Source: Yinghuangia elevatio
GTDB taxonomy: Bacteria > Actinomycetota > Actinomycetes > Streptomycetales > Streptomycetaceae
Length of the DNA stretch: 64,000 bases
Assembly (NCBI RefSeq): GCF_040649515.1
Contig: NZ_JBEZFP010000012.1
Location: 46,685 to 110,684, forward strand
Reading direction: 5' to 3'
Positions 21,056 through 30,097 of the stretch are shown piece by piece (the first letter of the stretch is position 1; each line of letters starts with the position of its first letter). The position numbers and the translations under genes were made by a program. Below the pieces are notes generated by a model that made no database searches, had not been told where the DNA came from, and saw only the letters and a list, made by a program, of their open reading frames with translations.

Positions 21056-22240
21056 CTACAGCGCGCACCCTTGCGTGTCGACGGGCTTGGTGTTGCGGAT
21101 GCCCGCCGCGATGTCCTCGCGGATCTCCTCGGCGGTGAGCGCGTATCCGGTCGAGTCGTCGTCCAGCGACTTCGCGAAGATCACGCCGTAGACCTTGCCT
21201 TCCGGGGAGATCAGCGGGCCGCCCGAGTTGCCCTGGCGGACCTTGGCGTACAGCGAGTAGACGTCGCGGCTGACTGTTCCGCGCTTGTAGATGTCCGGTC
21301 CGCCGGCCTTGATCTGCGCCCGCACACGCGCCGCCTCGACGTGGAAGGCGCCGTTCTCCGGGAAGCCGATCACCAGGGAGTCCGAGCCCGGCGGCGCCTT
21401 CTGCTCGAACTCCAGGGGCTTGGCCTTGAGTCCGGGCACCGCGAGGACCGCGATGTCGCGGCGCCAGTCGTACAGCACGACTTCGGCCTCGTACTGCTTG
21501 CCCTCGCCGCCGATCTGCACGGTCGGCTTGCGTACGCCGCCGACCACGTGCGCGTTGGTCATGACGCGGTTCTGCGCGAACACGAAGCCCGAGCCCTCGA
21601 TGACCTTGCCGCAACTCTTGGCGGTGCCGACGATCTTCACGATGCTGTCGCGCGTGCTCTGCACGGCAGGCGAGTTGAGCAGCGCCGGGTCCGGTGGCGG
21701 GACCTGCGGGATGTCCTCGTGCACGAACGGGCTGAAGACCTGCGGGAAGCCGTTGCTGTCGAGCAGGTTGCTGAACGACGAGAACCACGTGTCGGCGCCT
21801 TGCGGGAGCACCTTCTGCACGCCGCCGAGCACCTGCGACCCGCGTACCTCGCGCGCGACCGTCGGCATCGTCGAACCGGCCACCGACGAGCCGATCAGCC
21901 AGACCACGACCAGCAGCGCGGACACGCTCACGACCGCGCCGCCCGCGGCGTCCACGATCCGGGCGGGCTGCCACGTCAGGTGGCGACGCAGTCTGCTGCC
22001 CAGTGCCGTCGCCATCGCCTGGGCCAGGGTGGCCAGGACGAGCACGACGCAAATCGCCGCGATCGACGGGCCGAGCCCCGGCTCGAAGTGCTCGAGGATG
22101 TACGGCACGAGCCACATCCCGAGCACGCCGCCGCCGAGGAATCCGACGAACGACAGCACGCCGACGATGAAGCCCTGCCGGTAGCCGGAGACCGCAAACG
22201 CCACTGCGGCGACGATGAGGATCAGGTCGAGGACGTTCAC
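21056..22240 (-). CDS. MarP-like membrane-anchored serine protease
   Basis: 394 aa. The N-terminal 160 residues form a CvpA-like domain with four transmembrane helices (starting NVLDLILIVAAVAFAVSGY). The C-terminal trypsin-like domain has His in VMTNAHVVGG (about 228), Asp in RRDIAVLAV (about 260) and Ser in VRQGNSGGPL (about 337). MarP of mycobacteria is an extracytoplasmic protease needed for acid and oxidative stress survival through cell-wall hydrolase processing. The same architecture suggests envelope stress here. Downstream it meets a tandem repeat. Confidence 0.88.
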   Translation of the reverse strand: MNVLDLILIVAAVAFAVSGYRQGFIVGVLSFVGFLGGGVLGMWLVPYILEHFEPGLGPSIAAICVVLVLATLAQAMATALGSRLRRHLTWQPARIVDAAGGAVVSVSALLVVVWLIGSSVAGSTMPTVAREVRGSQVLGGVQKVLPQGADTWFSSFSNLLDSNGFPQVFSPFVHEDIPQVPPPDPALLNSPAVQSTRDSIVKIVGTAKSCGKVIEGSGFVFAQNRVMTNAHVVGGVRKPTVQIGGEGKQYEAEVVLYDWRRDIAVLAVPGLKAKPLEFEQKAPPGSDSLVIGFPENGAFHVEAARVRAQIKAGGPDIYKRGTVSRDVYSLYAKVRQGNSGGPLISPEGKVYGVIFAKSLDDDSTGYALTAEEIREDIAAGIRNTKPVDTQGCAL

Positions 22241-22450
22241 CGTGTCACGTTCTCACGGCGGGATACCTGATGTCCGCAGTGGCGACGGGCTCGTCGACGT
22301 GGTGTGACGTGCCTGGCACACGCCCCGCAGGCGGTCGCGTCGGACCGGCGCCCCCAACCGTCTTGACGGGATGTCAGCGCGGTACGCGGCCCGACACGTG
22401 TGCCTGATACGTCAGCCCGATACGTCGGTCTGATACGAGAGCCGGGTACG

Positions 22451-23191
22451 TCAGCCCGACGCCGGGTCGGACGCGGTCTCCTCGTACCGGTCGTACCCGC
22501 GCCGCGCCAGCCGCCACTGCGCCTCGGTGAGTTCGACCTCGCGCTCGTGGTCCCACGGCCGCTCCCACCCCGCCAGCGCGATGGTGCGGTCCAGCAGGCC
22601 CGCGGTGAACCCCCACACGACCATGCCGTCCACCAGGAAGGCCGGACCGAGGTAGCCGGTGGGATGCCGCAGGCGCGCCCGGTGCAGCGGGTCGGTCAGG
22701 TCGCCGAGCGGCACCCGTACGACGCGCGCGACCTCGCCCGCGTCCACCGGCGCCACCGGGCAGTCGTCCCGCCACCACGCCAGGATCGGCGTCACCACGA
22801 AGTTGCTGACCGGGATGTAGAGCGGCGGCAGCATGCCGAACACCTGCACGCACGACGGGTCGAGCCCGGTCTCCTCCTGGGCCTCGCGCAGCGCCGCGTC
22901 GACCGGCCCGGCGTCCTCGGGGTCGATCGCGCCACCCGGGAAGGCAGGCTGGCCCGCGTGCTTGCGCAGCGTGTGGGAGCGTTCGAGCAGCAGGACGTCG
23001 GGGCCGTCCTCGCCCTCGCCGAACAGCATCAGCACCGCCGACTGCCGACCGCCCTGCTCGGGCGGCAGGAAACGGCTGAGCTGCTCTGGGCTGACGGCAC
23101 GGGCCGCGTCGGCGAACGGACGGAGCCACGCGGGCAGTCCGTCCTCGACGATCGGCGCGTCCTGACGGGTCACCGGATCGGTCTCGGTCAT
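22451..23191 (-). CDS. NUDIX hydrolase, CoA pyrophosphatase-like
   Basis: 246 aa; the ATG overlaps the nth stop by four bases. The NUDIX box is GGAIDPEDAGPVDAALREAQ followed by EETGL (G-x5-E-x7-RE-x2-EE-x-G), with the extended LLLERSHTLRKHAGQPAFPG segment typical of CoA/acyl-CoA diphosphatases (NuBI-type LLxxRSxxxxxHxGxxxFPGG). Hydrolyses CoA to 4'-phosphopantetheine and ADP in that family; activity inferred. Co-translated with nth. Confidence 0.85.
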   Translation of the reverse strand: MTETDPVTRQDAPIVEDGLPAWLRPFADAARAVSPEQLSRFLPPEQGGRQSAVLMLFGEGEDGPDVLLLERSHTLRKHAGQPAFPGGAIDPEDAGPVDAALREAQEETGLDPSCVQVFGMLPPLYIPVSNFVVTPILAWWRDDCPVAPVDAGEVARVVRVPLGDLTDPLHRARLRHPTGYLGPAFLVDGMVVWGFTAGLLDRTIALAGWERPWDHEREVELTEAQWRLARRGYDRYEETASDPASG

Positions 23192-23991
23192 ACGGTCCCT
23201 TCTCCTGGTGCCGCCCCGTCGGCGGGTGCGGCCCCGATCGCGAGCACCGGCGTCGCCGGTGGCCGAAGGCGCTGGCCGGGTTGCCCGGCCAGTTCGTACT
23301 TCAAGAGCTTGCGTGCCTTGTCGGGGTCGGTCTCCCCTTCCCCGAACGACGGGCACAGCGGCGCGATTCCGCACGCCCCGCAGGCGGGCCTGCGGGAATG
23401 GCACACGCGGCGGCCGTGGAAGATCACCCGGTGCGAGAGCAGCGTCCAGTCCTTCTTCGGGAACAGCGCGCCGACCTCGTGCTCGACCTTGACCGGGTCC
23501 TCCTCGGCGGTCCAGCCGAAGCGGCGGGCCAGTCGGCCGAAGTGGGTGTCGACGCTGATGCCCGGCACGCCGTACGCCTCGCCGAGCACCACGTTGGCGG
23601 TCTTGCGGCCCACTCCGGGCAGCGTCACCAGGTCCGCGTGCTTGCGGGGCACCTCGCCGCCGAACTTGTCGCACAGCGCCTGGGCGAGCCCCATGATCGA
23701 GCGGGACTTCGCCCGGAAGAACCCGGTCGGCTTGACGATCGCCTCCAGCTCCGCAGGCTCGGCCTTGGCCAGCGCCTCCGCATCCGGGTACCGCGCGAAC
23801 AACGTCGGCGTGACGTTGTTGACGCTGCGGTCGGTGGTCTGCGCGGAGAGCACGACGGCGACGAGGAGCTGGAAGGCGTTGTCGTAGTCCAGCTCACAGT
23901 GCGCACCGGGGTACAACTCCCCCAGTTCCCGGTTGATCCGACGGGCGCGGCGGACGAGAGCGACGCGGCTCTCCTGCTTTTTCACGGGCAC
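23188..23991 (-). CDS. nth: endonuclease III
   Basis: 267 aa; about 50 residues longer than E. coli Nth because of a C-terminal Ala/Pro-rich tail. Base-excision-repair glycosylase/AP lyase for oxidised pyrimidines. Visible: LSAQTTDRSVN, helix-hairpin-helix LPGVGRKTANVVLG with the catalytic Lys, VDTHFGRLARR with the catalytic Asp, and the [4Fe-4S] ligand set C-x6-C-x2-C-x5-C (CHSRRPACGACGIAPLC). Leads a two-gene overlap with the NUDIX gene, next to divergent crp. Confidence 0.93.
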   Translation of the reverse strand: MPVKKQESRVALVRRARRINRELGELYPGAHCELDYDNAFQLLVAVVLSAQTTDRSVNNVTPTLFARYPDAEALAKAEPAELEAIVKPTGFFRAKSRSIMGLAQALCDKFGGEVPRKHADLVTLPGVGRKTANVVLGEAYGVPGISVDTHFGRLARRFGWTAEEDPVKVEHEVGALFPKKDWTLLSHRVIFHGRRVCHSRRPACGACGIAPLCPSFGEGETDPDKARKLLKYELAGQPGQRLRPPATPVLAIGAAPADGAAPGEGTV

Positions 23992-24373
23992 CCGGCCAGA
24001 GTACGCAGACGGGTGCTACACATGGGGTGCGCGACCTTCGGACGCCTCCGGCGGACGGTGGCGAATCGCGGCGTACTGCGGCGTTGAGGAGCGCTGAGCG
24101 GCGTACGGCGGCTTTTTCATCGGCTTTTTGGCGGCTTTTTGGCGGCATTTTCGGCGGCCTGTCGGCGCGGTGTGCGGCGGCGATTCGGGGTGGGGGCGGC
24201 TGATGGAGCGGCGGGAGTCGGGGCCCTGGAGGCGGCGTCGCGGAGTCGGTGAGATCCTCGTATCACCACGCATACACATGATCACGCAAGGGGATATGTC
24301 CGAGACACCCGGAAGCCTCCGGATAGTGAGTCGGACCACCCGCGTGAACAAACCTGATCCGCGTGCGTCAGAC
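23992..24373. other. intergenic region between nth and crp with T-rich repeats
   Basis: About 24105-24165 contains four spaced GGCTTTTT/GGCATTTT words in an otherwise GC-rich stretch. No convincing ORF. It probably contains the divergent promoters of nth and crp. Confidence 0.5.
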
Positions 24374-24389
24374 TGTGACCGATCGCACT
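24374..24389. promoter_or_regulatory. candidate Crp box upstream of crp
   Basis: TGTGACCGATCGCACT: a GTG-N8-CAC dyad resembling actinobacterial and enterobacterial CRP sites, 55 bp upstream of the chosen crp start. Would imply autoregulation; the right half is imperfect. Confidence 0.4.
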
Positions 24390-24443
24390 GTTTGACCGCC
24401 AGGCTCCGATCGGGTGATCGGGACCGGCAAGGAGGGACCCCTC

Positions 24444-25118
24444 GTGGACGACGTTCTGCAGCGGGCGCCGCTGTTCGCGGCACTCGAGGACGAGGACGCC
24501 GCCGAGCTGCGTGCCTCCATGACCGAGGTCGGGCTCGAGCGCGGTGACTCGCTCTTCCATGAGGGCGACCCGGGCGACCGTCTGTACGTGGTCATCGAAG
24601 GCAAGATCAAGCTGCACCGCAGCTCGAACGACGGCCGGGAGAACATGCTCGCGGTGCTCGGGCCGAGCGAGATGTTCGGCGAGTTGTCGCTGTTCGACCC
24701 GGGGCCGCGTACCGCCACGGCCACGGCGCTGACCGACGTACGCCTGCTGGGCCTGGGACACCAGGACCTCCAGCCGTGGCTGAACGGCCGGCCGAAGGTC
24801 GCGCTGTCGCTGCTGCGGGCGATAGCCCGGCGTCTCCGTCGCACCAACGAGAGCCTGGGCGACCTGGTGTTCTCGGACGTGCCGGGCCGCGTGGCCAAGG
24901 CGCTGCTCGACCTGTCACGCCGCTTCGGCGTGCCGGCCGAGGAAGGCATCCACGTGGCGCACGACCTCACGCAGGAGGAGCTGGCCCAGTTGGTCGGCGC
25001 TTCGCGCGAGACGGTCAACAAAGCGCTGGCGGACTTCGCCAGCCGCGGCTGGCTGCGCCTGGAGGCGCGGGCCGTGGTGCTCCTCGACGTCGAGCGTCTT
25101 TCGCGCCGCTCGCGCTGA
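24444..25118 (+). CDS. crp: Crp/Fnr-family cAMP receptor protein
   Basis: 224 aa from GTG 24444, which has AAGGAGGGA upstream (the longer frame from 24414 adds ten residues without a ribosome site). N-terminal cyclic-nucleotide domain (FHEGDPGDRLYVVIEGK ... FGELSLFDPGPRTATA with the phosphate-binding E-L-x-x-x-x-x-x-R-x-A motif), a dimer helix, then the winged HTH LTQEELAQLVGASRETVNKA. In Streptomyces, Crp binds cAMP and controls germination, development and antibiotic clusters. Very close to the streptomycete sequence I remember. Confidence 0.93.
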   Translation: MDDVLQRAPLFAALEDEDAAELRASMTEVGLERGDSLFHEGDPGDRLYVVIEGKIKLHRSSNDGRENMLAVLGPSEMFGELSLFDPGPRTATATALTDVRLLGLGHQDLQPWLNGRPKVALSLLRAIARRLRRTNESLGDLVFSDVPGRVAKALLDLSRRFGVPAEEGIHVAHDLTQEELAQLVGASRETVNKALADFASRGWLRLEARAVVLLDVERLSRRSR

Positions 25119-25605
25119 GGCGGGGCTCCGGCTTCGGGGGCTCCGGCTTTGGGGCCGCTTGCCTTGGGGTCGCCTGCCTCGGGGTCGTCTCGGCGTCGAA
25201 CCCGGGTTCGACAACCGGGTCCGCGGGCGGCGCGGATTTGTGGACGGCTTGGCTTGCGGGTGGCCCGGACTGCGGGCGACCCGGCTTGCGGGCGGACCGG
25301 ATCGTGGGCGGCTCGGATTGCGGGCGGCTCGGCTACCGGGTGGTCGGGACTGGGGGTCTGCCCGGATCGTGGTCGGCCCGGATCGTGGTTGGCCCGGATT
25401 TGCGAACGGCTCGGATCGTGGTGGTTTTAGGGAGTGTCTTCAAATTCGCGTCGGATAGCCCGCGGGCCGTGGGCTAGGGAGTGTCTTCCAAATTCTCGCC
25501 AGGCCCGCGAACCGTGGCACGCACGCTCGCCGCGTTGCGGACCTTGCCGCCGTTCGCGGGCGGACGCCTCACTCCCGTTGCTTGTTGGCTAAGGGCCTTG
25601 CCTGG
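25119..25605. repeat. gene-free region with degenerate GC repeats and a duplicated TAGGGAGTGTCTTC motif
   Basis: 25200-25430 is a run of loosely repeated GGATCGTGG/GGCCCGGA/CGGGCGG words. At 25428-25447 and 25475-25495 the word TAGGGAGTGTCTTC(C)AAATTC occurs twice, 47 bp apart. It may be an insertion-sequence end relic or a dispersed intergenic repeat. No gene supported. Confidence 0.5.
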
Positions 25606-26424
25606 CTACTGGCGTCGCTTGAGGTAGTCGAGCTGGGCGCGGACCGACATCTCGGCCGCCCACCACAGGCCCTTGTCGACGTCGGCGTACACCCGCTCGA
25701 CGACCTCGCGGGCGGTGGTGTCCCCCAGGGCCACGGCCTCCTCGACCTGGGCGAGCCGCTGCGCGCGGTGTTCGAGATAGAACTCGACGACGCCGAGGGC
25801 GTCGTCGAGGACGGGCCCGTGGGCGGGCAGGACACGGCTCACCTCACCCGTCTGGACCAACGCCCGCAGACGGGCCAGCGAGTCGAGGTAGTCGCCCAGC
25901 GTGCCGTCCGGGTGCGCGACCACCGTGGTGCCGCGCCCGAGGATCGTGTCGCCGGTCAAGACCAGGTCGTCGGCGGGCAGCACGAACGACAGCGAGTCCC
26001 ACGAATGGCCCGGGGTCGCCATGACGCGCAGCTCGAGCCCGCCCGTGGTGACCACGTCGCCCTCCACGAGCCCCTCGGTACCGAGCCGGTGGGCCGGGTC
26101 GAGCGCCCGCACACCGCACCCGGCCAGCTCCGCGAGCCGTGCGGCCCCCTCGGAGTGGTCCGGGTGCCCGTGGGTCAGCAGGATCTCGGCGACGCGTACT
26201 CCGCGCTGTTCGGCGGCCGCCAGCACCGCCGCGAGGTGTCCCTCGTCGAGCGGCCCGGGGTCGATCACCACCGCGCGGTCGGCGTCCGGCTCGGCGACCA
26301 GCCACGTGTTGGTGCCGTCCAGCGTCATCGGGTTCGCGTTGGGGGCCAGGACACAGGTCGTACGTGTGGTCGCCGGACCCGCCACGACCTGCCGCGGGTC
26401 CCCGGGGATGCGGTAAGAGTCCAT
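25606..26424 (-). CDS. MBL-fold metallo-hydrolase
   Basis: 272 aa. The zinc site is THGHPDHS (H-x-H-x-D-H), with further ligands in ATPGHSWDS and LTGDTIL, and a C-terminal VLPAHGPV. A C-terminal winged-helix-like segment (AVALGDTTAREVVERVYADV) matches LACTB2/glyoxalase-II-like relatives that include endoribonucleases. Substrate unknown. Ends 62 bp after the stop... of no shared operon signal; the next upstream gene on this strand is the second NUDIX gene. Confidence 0.85.
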   Translation of the reverse strand: MDSYRIPGDPRQVVAGPATTRTTCVLAPNANPMTLDGTNTWLVAEPDADRAVVIDPGPLDEGHLAAVLAAAEQRGVRVAEILLTHGHPDHSEGAARLAELAGCGVRALDPAHRLGTEGLVEGDVVTTGGLELRVMATPGHSWDSLSFVLPADDLVLTGDTILGRGTTVVAHPDGTLGDYLDSLARLRALVQTGEVSRVLPAHGPVLDDALGVVEFYLEHRAQRLAQVEEAVALGDTTAREVVERVYADVDKGLWWAAEMSVRAQLDYLKRRQ

Positions 26425-26485
26425 GTGCCCAGTCTTTCCGAGTGCTTTCGAGTCCGTTCGGGCGGGATCGGTTTTGACGGCCCGC

Positions 26486-27331
26486 TCAGGCCGTCCCGAA
26501 CGGGTCCGCGATGCCGGCCCACTCGATGACCAGCCGGTCCCCGTCCAACCGCGGCCTGGCCATAATCGGCGCGAGGTCGCGGTCGGCGGACGCGTCCCTG
26601 GCCGCGGCAGGCGAGTCGTACGCCGCGAGATTGCGCAGCGTCTCGATCGTCGGCGGCAGCATGCCGAGTTCGCCGGCCTTCAGGCCGACCAGCGCGTCGG
26701 CGGGCCGGGCCCAGGCCACGCGGTCCGCCTCGCCCGACACGTCGCGCGTGCGCTGCCCCTCCGGCAGCGCCGCGACGAAGAACCACGTGTCGTAGCGCCG
26801 GTCCTCGAACTCGGGGGTGACCCAGCGCGACCAAGCGCCCAGCAGGTCGGAGCGCAGCACCAGGCCGCGCCGGTCGAGGAATTCGGTGAGGCCGAGCGTA
26901 CGGTCGACCAGCGCCACGCGGTCGGCCTCCCAGTCGTCGCCCGTGGTGTCGGACACAACCGAGTCGGTGTCGGGGCCGGCGAGCAGGACGCCGGACTCCT
27001 CGAACGTCTCGCGTACCGCCGCCGCGACGATCGCCCGGGCCTCGGCGGGCGACGTCCCGAAGCGCTTCGCCCAGTCCTCGGGGGCCGGGCCGGCCCACCC
27101 CACCTCGTGGTCGGCGTCGCGCGGGTCGACCGCGCCGCCCGGGAACGCGTACATGCCGGCGGCGAACTTCATGCCCGCGTGCCGCCGCAGCAGGTACGCC
27201 TCAGGCCCCTCCGGCCGCTGACGCAGCAGGACGACGGTGGCCGCACGGCGCGGCTCGGCGGGCACGAGGTCACCGTCGAGAATGGCGCGGGCGCGCTCCA
27301 GCCAGGACGCGGGGAAGCCGGGCGATGTCAT
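26486..27331 (-). CDS. NUDIX hydrolase (NUDT19-like)
   Basis: 281 aa; ATG at 27331. An opening AATVVLLRQRPEGPEAYLLRR and KFAAGMYAFPGGAVDPRD precede a long insertion before AAVRETFEESGVLLA, i.e. a NUDIX box split by about 30 residues, as in the NUDT7/NUDT19 group. Probably hydrolyses a nucleoside diphosphate-linked substrate such as a CoA derivative. Same strand as the MBL gene, 61 bp apart, likely one operon. Confidence 0.85.
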   Translation of the reverse strand: MTSPGFPASWLERARAILDGDLVPAEPRRAATVVLLRQRPEGPEAYLLRRHAGMKFAAGMYAFPGGAVDPRDADHEVGWAGPAPEDWAKRFGTSPAEARAIVAAAVRETFEESGVLLAGPDTDSVVSDTTGDDWEADRVALVDRTLGLTEFLDRRGLVLRSDLLGAWSRWVTPEFEDRRYDTWFFVAALPEGQRTRDVSGEADRVAWARPADALVGLKAGELGMLPPTIETLRNLAAYDSPAAARDASADRDLAPIMARPRLDGDRLVIEWAGIADPFGTA

Positions 27332-27712
27332 GCGGCGGATGCTACGCGGCGTCGAGAACTTTTGACAGGTCGTCAGTTTTCCGGCACGCCGCTGTTCCGG
27401 CGTCACCGGGCCTTCCTCGGAAATGCCCCCGAGCTGCCCCGGAACTGACCCTCGGACACCCCCTGGAAGCCCCACAGCAGCCTCCCTGAGCTAGAACCCA
27501 GGATCCGTGCGTGGCATCAGGGCACACGGCCAGGACGTCGTAAAGGGCGGGTGCGCACGCACCGAACACACGGCGCACGCACCCGCCCCTCGAAGAACCG
27601 CCGCGCAGCCGGCCTCGTCGCGCCGCCGCACAGCTCGGCCCCGACGCCCCACCACGGCCGGCCCGGCTCGACGGACCGCCGGAATGCGTCCCCGGTCAGC
27701 GAAGCGGAAGGA
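27332..27712. other. intergenic region downstream of ridA
   Basis: No gene seen. It contains the ridA terminator hairpin (27545-27588) and presumably the NUDIX promoter. Confidence 0.5.
27545..27588 (-). terminator. terminator downstream of ridA
   Basis: GGGCGGGTGCG and its complement CGCACCCGCCC, with inner partly paired CACGC/GCGCA sequences, form a long hairpin about 125 bp past the ridA stop. Confidence 0.55.
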
Positions 27713-28186
27713 TCAGACGACCTCGACGACGATCTCCACCTCGACCGGCGCGTCCAGCGGCAGGACCGCGACGCCGACCGCGCTGCGGGCGTGCTTGCCC
27801 GCCTCGCCGAAGACCTCGCCCAGCAGCTCGCTCGCGCCGTTCAACACCGCGGGCTGGCCGGTGAAGCCGGGGTCGCTCGCGACGAACCCGACGACCTTGA
27901 CCACGCGGCGTACCAGCGCGAGGTCGCCCAGCTCCGCCTTGACCGCGGCCAGCGCGTTGAGCGCGCAGCGCTGCGCGAGCGCCTTGGCCTCCTCGGGCGT
28001 CACCTCGGCGCCGACCTTGCCGGTCTGCGGCAACTTGCCCTCCACCATCGGGAGCTGGCCCGAGGTGTGGATGTAGTTGCCGGTACGCAGCGCCGGAACG
28101 TACGCGGCGACCGGCGCCGCCACACCCGGGAGGGTCAGCCCGAGCTGGGCGAGCCGGTCCTCCGGGTGCACGAACTCGTCGGTCAC
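27713..28186 (-). CDS. RidA/YjgF family protein
   Basis: 157 aa, GTG start overlapping the upstream gene's stop (GTGA). RidA proteins hydrolyse reactive enamine/imine intermediates from PLP enzymes. Features: YVPALRTGNYIHTSGQLPM, the N-A-L-A-A-V helix, and VEIVVEVV at the end. It belongs to the longer subfamily with LxxLGLTLP at the N-terminus; the catalytic Arg of the RidA type is not obvious. Co-translated with the DUF4177-like gene and located next to the kynurenine genes. Confidence 0.85.
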   Translation of the reverse strand: MTDEFVHPEDRLAQLGLTLPGVAAPVAAYVPALRTGNYIHTSGQLPMVEGKLPQTGKVGAEVTPEEAKALAQRCALNALAAVKAELGDLALVRRVVKVVGFVASDPGFTGQPAVLNGASELLGEVFGEAGKHARSAVGVAVLPLDAPVEVEIVVEVV

Positions 28187-28341
28187 GACTGCTTCTCCCG
28201 CTTGAAGTACGCCACCAGGTTCTCCGGGTTCGGCCCAGGCACGACCTGGACGAGCTCCCAGCCGTCCTCACCGAAGGTGTCGAGGATCTGCTTGGTGTTG
28301 TGGATCAGCAACGGCGCGGTGAAGTACTCCCACTTCTTCAT
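28183..28341 (-). CDS. small DUF4177-like protein, 52 aa
   Basis: ATG at 28341. KKWEYFTAPLL followed by FGEDGWELVQVVPG is the short beta-beta-alpha signature of DUF4177-type proteins. Overlaps ridA by four bases. Function unknown; a conserved neighbour of ridA in streptomycetes by my recollection. Confidence 0.75.
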   Translation of the reverse strand: MKKWEYFTAPLLIHNTKQILDTFGEDGWELVQVVPGPNPENLVAYFKREKQS

Positions 28342-28352
28342 GGGACGGGACT

Positions 28353-28808
28353 CTAACGCGGCTCGGGGGTGTCGACCGCACGCCACGGGACGGGGCTCGA
28401 CAGGACCATCGTGCTGGACGGCGTGCCGTGCTCGGCCAGCCGGTCGATCAGCACCTGGAAGTCGTGCATCGTCGGGGTCGCCACCATGAGCAGGCAGCAG
28501 GCGTCGCCGGTGACCCGGTGCAGTTGCAGCAGCTCGGGCCAGTCCCGCACCTCGTCCGCGTCGCGGCGCAGCAGGCAGCCGGGGCCGTAGCAGTTCATGC
28601 GTACGAGAGCGATGACGCCGCGCCCGGCCGCCGCGGGGTCGACGTGCGCGTGGTACCCGGTGATCACGCCGGCGCGCTCCATGCGGCGCACCCGGTCGGC
28701 GACGGTGGGCGGGGACAGTCCCACGCGCCGCGCAAGTTCGTTGTACGAGACGCGCGCGTCTCGCTGGAGCTCCTCGAGGAGCCGCCGGTCGGACGCATCC
28801 AGCGCCAT
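28353..28808 (-). CDS. Lrp/AsnC-family regulator, probably of the kynurenine genes
   Basis: 151 aa from ATG 28808, with AAGGTG upstream (an ATG at 28832 is possible). N-terminal HTH: LDASDRRLLEELQRDARVSYNELARRVGLSPPTVADRVRRME. The C-terminal RAM-type ligand domain ends with TPSSTMVLSS. It is divergent from the tryptophan dioxygenase gene, so by the KynR precedent it likely senses tryptophan or kynurenine and controls that operon. Confidence 0.85.
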   Translation of the reverse strand: MALDASDRRLLEELQRDARVSYNELARRVGLSPPTVADRVRRMERAGVITGYHAHVDPAAAGRGVIALVRMNCYGPGCLLRRDADEVRDWPELLQLHRVTGDACCLLMVATPTMHDFQVLIDRLAEHGTPSSTMVLSSPVPWRAVDTPEPR

Positions 28809-28960
28809 GCGAGGCACCTTTTCGATCGTCAAGCAGTAGTTTGCTTTGCTTTCCTATCGTAAGACGATCGGCCTCCAGGCCCTTGGATCATCCATTCACA
28901 ACTCCTCGATGCGGCGCTTCGATAAAGGCACGCAGAGGACCGGCAGCGAGGTGGTGGGTG

Positions 28961-29911
28961 ATGGGCGGCGCGACCGCGGGAACAGAGGTCGGCATGTCCG
29001 GGATCTGTCCCATGGGAATGGGCGGCAGCAGCGCAGCGAACGGCACGGCGGAGCCACGCGCTCAGGCCCAGCCGCAGCAGCCACCGCAGCCGACGCCGCA
29101 GCAGCCGCGCACCGCGTACGCCGACCAGCCGCCCTACGCCGACTACGTCGGCCTGGACCGCCTGCTCAGCCTCCAGCACCCGCGCACCGACGAGCCGGCC
29201 GAGATGTCGTTCGTCATCGCGTCGCAGGTGATGGAACTGCTGTTCGCGCTGCTCAAGCACGAGTGGACGGTCGCGCGCGGGCTGCTCGACCGCGACGAGG
29301 TGGCCGACGCGACGCGCGTACTGCGGCGCAGCGTGCGCCAGGCGGACGTCCTGGTCGACTCGTGGGACCTGCTGGCGACGCTCACCCCGGCCGAGTTCGG
29401 GGCGTTCCGCGAGGCGCTGGGCGAGGCGTCCGGCTTCCAGTCGCACCTGTACCGCGAGCTGGAGTTCCTGCTCGGCCTGAAGCGCGCGAACGTAATGCGC
29501 CTGTACGCCGGAGTGCCCTCCGTACACGCGGAACTCGACGCCGCCCTGCACGCCCCGAGCCTGTACGACGCCGCGCTCGCCGCCCTGCACCGCCGCGGCC
29601 TGCCGGTGCCCACCGCCACGCTGGAGGCCGACCGGACCCGCCCCTACCAGCCGGATCCCGGCGTCGAGGCGGCATGGGCCGAGGTGTTCGCCACCGGCAC
29701 CGCGCACCCCGACCTGCGCGACCTGGGCGAGGTGCTCACCGACCTCTCCGAGCGCTGGACGCGCTGGCGCGAGCGGCACCTCGCGGCCACGCTGCGGGCG
29801 CTCGGCAACCGCCCCGGCACGGGCGGGTCCTCGGGGGCGGAGTGGCTGGAGCGTACGGTACGCGACCGGGTCTTCCCGGATCTGTGGACGATGCGCACGT
29901 CCGTGATCTGA
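28961..29911 (+). CDS. kynA: tryptophan 2,3-dioxygenase
   Basis: 316 aa from ATG 28961 (GAGGTGG upstream); the frame is open to 28841 but that part lacks homology. Heme enzyme opening the indole ring of L-tryptophan to N-formylkynurenine. Family marks: AEMSFVIASQVMELLFALL, FREALGEASGFQS, and RERHLAATLRALGNRPGTGG followed by SSG, containing the proximal heme His and the GTGGSSG loop. In characterised enzymes the first motif has His (x-x-H-Q); here it is Ser (A-S-Q). The N-terminus has a Gln/Pro-rich low-complexity extension. Followed by kynureninase. Confidence 0.9.
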   Translation: MGGATAGTEVGMSGICPMGMGGSSAANGTAEPRAQAQPQQPPQPTPQQPRTAYADQPPYADYVGLDRLLSLQHPRTDEPAEMSFVIASQVMELLFALLKHEWTVARGLLDRDEVADATRVLRRSVRQADVLVDSWDLLATLTPAEFGAFREALGEASGFQSHLYRELEFLLGLKRANVMRLYAGVPSVHAELDAALHAPSLYDAALAALHRRGLPVPTATLEADRTRPYQPDPGVEAAWAEVFATGTAHPDLRDLGEVLTDLSERWTRWRERHLAATLRALGNRPGTGGSSGAEWLERTVRDRVFPDLWTMRTSVI

Positions 29912-30097
29912 TTCGCCCGAGGCCGCAGGGGTTCGACGACCCGTGTCGTCCGCCGCAGTCTCCTCCCTGATCCGCTCACCGAACCCGCCTGCCAAACCCG
30001 GCACCGCCAAACCCGGCACCGCCGAATCCGGCCCGCCGAACCCGGCCGCCGCAGCGTCCTCCCGAATCGCCTGCCGAATCCGTTTGGGGAACCGATC

